Shown here: positions 62,308 through 64,000 of the stretch, piece after piece
Layout of the letters: the number at the start of each line of letters is the position of its first letter
How positions within the stretch are numbered: position 1 is the first letter of the stretch
NCBI RefSeq assembly: GCF_904849725.1
Contig: NW_025422554.1
Span: forward strand, 44,375-108,374
DNA: 64,000 bases
Direction: 5' to 3'
Source: Hordeum vulgare subsp. vulgare
Taxonomy: Eukaryota > Streptophyta > Magnoliopsida > Poales > Poaceae
Notes under the pieces: generated by a model
What the model saw: the letters and a program-made list of their open reading frames with translations, nothing else
Databases searched by the model: none
Told to the model about the DNA's origin: nothing
Position numbers and translations under genes: made by a program

Positions 62308-64000
62308 TGTGACGCCCTGGATTTGTGCTACAGTAAACTCTGTAATAAAGCTACGGTATTCTGAGATTTATGTTAATCCAGTTTGCTAAGCATGTGGATC
62401 ACTGTAGGAATCAAACTCTCGTTCGAATCCCTATGCAATCCAAAATTATTTGGAATGTGAAATTAAAAGTTTTGCAAACTTCAAATTAAAAATGATGCCT
62501 AGGTTACAATTATTCCCTAAGCTATTCAAAAAAATTGAACCAACATTTTATCAATTGGTTTAGTGCCTGTAAGACATTTATATCAATGACAAAACAATTA
62601 TTAAATGTCCTTTCTGATGTGTGTAAGTTTCAATTATTTTCAAAAGGCCCCTAAACTTTTTATGTTGCTGCCTAATACTGCCTTTTTAATATTGGGCATG
62701 TCCTCTACTTTTTATAAATGATTTTGTTACTACAATAATTAAAACATAGAAACAAATGATAAGAAAAAGAGGCAAACAACCGAACCCCCCCCCCACCTGG
62801 CCCAACTGGGCCTAGTAGCCCAGCCGGCCAGGCCACCCACCATGTCCCGCTGGAAACCCTAACGCTATCCCCCCCGGCTCCCCCCCACTACCGTTTTCTC
62901 CCTGAGCCGCCGCTACCCCACCCCTGGCCTCCCGCCTCGACCACCCACGTCCCACCTACCCCACCGACACCTCCCACTTGCCCCTCGTCTCCCTCCCACC
63001 TCGCGAGGAACACCCCCCCTCTCGTCGGTCTCCCTCAGGAGACCGAGCCACCCCCCACGCCAGATCCCCCTGGCTCGCCCCCTCTCCATCCCCACGATCT
63101 CCCACCGAGCCCTTCTCCCATCCCGCCGGCGGCCTTCCTTCCCCCCTCCTAGATCCTTCCCGCCGGCGGCCTTCCTCCCTTCCCCCCCCCCCCCCCCCCC
63201 CCCGCCGGCGAACAGCCCTCTCCACCGGCCACCACCCCTCGCTGGCCCTCCCTCCATCCTCACGGCCACCACCTCCGGCCTCTCCTCAATCCCACCGGCG
63301 AGCCCCTGCGCCACGGCTTCACCACGCCGGCGACCCCCCCTGCCTCTCCTCACCGAGGGGGCCCCCCCTCCCCATCGCGCCCCCCCTCCTCCCCGCTCGG
63401 TCCAGGAGGGACCGGCAGGGAGACCGGCCTCCCTCGGCCCCTTCACCACGCCGGTGAGCCCCTCCCCCACCGGGCCTCCCCTACGCCTCTTCCTCGCCGG
63501 ATCCGGCCGGTTCCCCCTCGCCGGAGCGTCATCACCATCATCACCGTCCCCTCCACCACCGGAACCACGTCGTCTCCACCGTCACCTTTGTGCGAACTCC
63601 GGCTTCACCGGGCCGTCTCGTCACCGTCGGTGAGCCCCTCCTCGGGCTCCTCCCACCATGTCGATCTCCTCACCGTCCCGGTTCCGTTGCGGCAAACGGG
63701 ACCTCGATCCGTCGACGGTAGACTCCGGTAGGAGGTTTTAAATATTTGGTTCCTCTAGGTTGAGTTAGCAGAGAGAGAGTTCTCTGTCTCTCTGTTAGCA
63801 GAGAGAGAGATGAGTGTTGTGAGAGAAAAGAAAAATGAATAAAAACAAATGATGTATTAGATGCGTATGTATGTATGTATGTATGAGATGTGATGTATGT
63901 ATTTGCGTATATGGATATTTAGAGGAATACGGTATTTGCACGGTTAGGTATCTAATAATACAAAGATGAGTAAATGGCCTAGGGTCACTTACCGGTGGGG
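62308..64000 (+). mobile_element. Ty3-gypsy 3' LTR, runs off the window
   Basis: Starts TGTGACGCCCTGG. It is homologous to 52538-55556 in inverse orientation: AT-rich first part, GC-rich middle (62790-63720) with an 18-base C run near 63184, then a GTAT tetranucleotide run near 63866. The very GC-rich frames on both strands (62913-63470) are not genes. Confidence 0.87.

Noticed and set aside
62913..63470. 185-codon minus and 159-codon plus frames
   Set aside because: Same GC-rich LTR segment as above, low complexity, overlapping frames on both strands.

Overview
The window is nuclear DNA of a grass of the tribe Triticeae (wheat, barley, rye or goatgrass type). The evidence is a BARE-1/Angela-type Ty1-copia LTR, a CACTA transposon with the TTTAGTCGCGGTT subterminal motif, Ty3-gypsy LTRs of several kb starting TGTGAC, and interrupted genes with GT-AG introns. 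Almost all of it is repeat or transposon sequence. The only gene type that looks like a host gene is a small secreted cysteine-rich (thionin-like) peptide gene, present in three apparently intact copies.

Layout. (1) 1-5731: right part of a CACTA element with a five-exon gene that joins a plant En/Spm-type transposase domain to a Ulp1-like cysteine protease domain. The first 227 bases are a near-perfect second copy of its first coding exon. The element ends exactly at 5731. (2) 5732-7317: an inverted copy of a block here called A. (3) 7326-45500: a direct tandem array with a period of about 12.6 kb, each unit being [B1 - A - B2 - C]. B1 holds an intact thionin-like gene on the minus strand. 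A is non-coding and carries smaller tandem repeats. B2 is a relative of B1 in which a 2,019-base deletion removed most of the peptide gene, followed by diverged tandem modules of about 700 bp. C is a Ty3-gypsy LTR fragment. Unit 1 is 7326-20010, unit 2 is 20011-29862 (cut short and joined to a gypsy LTR fragment at 29863-30679), unit 3 is 30680-43549, and unit 4 is 43550-about 45500 (cut short before the peptide gene). (4) About 45881-52537: a decayed, 3'-truncated Angela/BARE-1-like copia element on the minus strand, lying in a gypsy LTR (52538-55556, minus). (5) 55557-57272: leftover B2 modules. (6) 57273-64000: a gypsy element with an internally deleted 5' LTR, a primer binding site, about 4 kb without recognisable gag-pol, an integrase C-terminal remnant, a polypurine tract and a 3' LTR that runs off the window.

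How it fits together. Segmental duplication has multiplied a peptide gene with its promoter, intron and poly(A) signal, and in parallel a deletion derivative that still carries the promoter region and the signal-peptide codons fused in frame to unrelated sequence. The rest is transposon insertion, deletion and repair. All functional statements are inferred from sequence; no similarity search was run.
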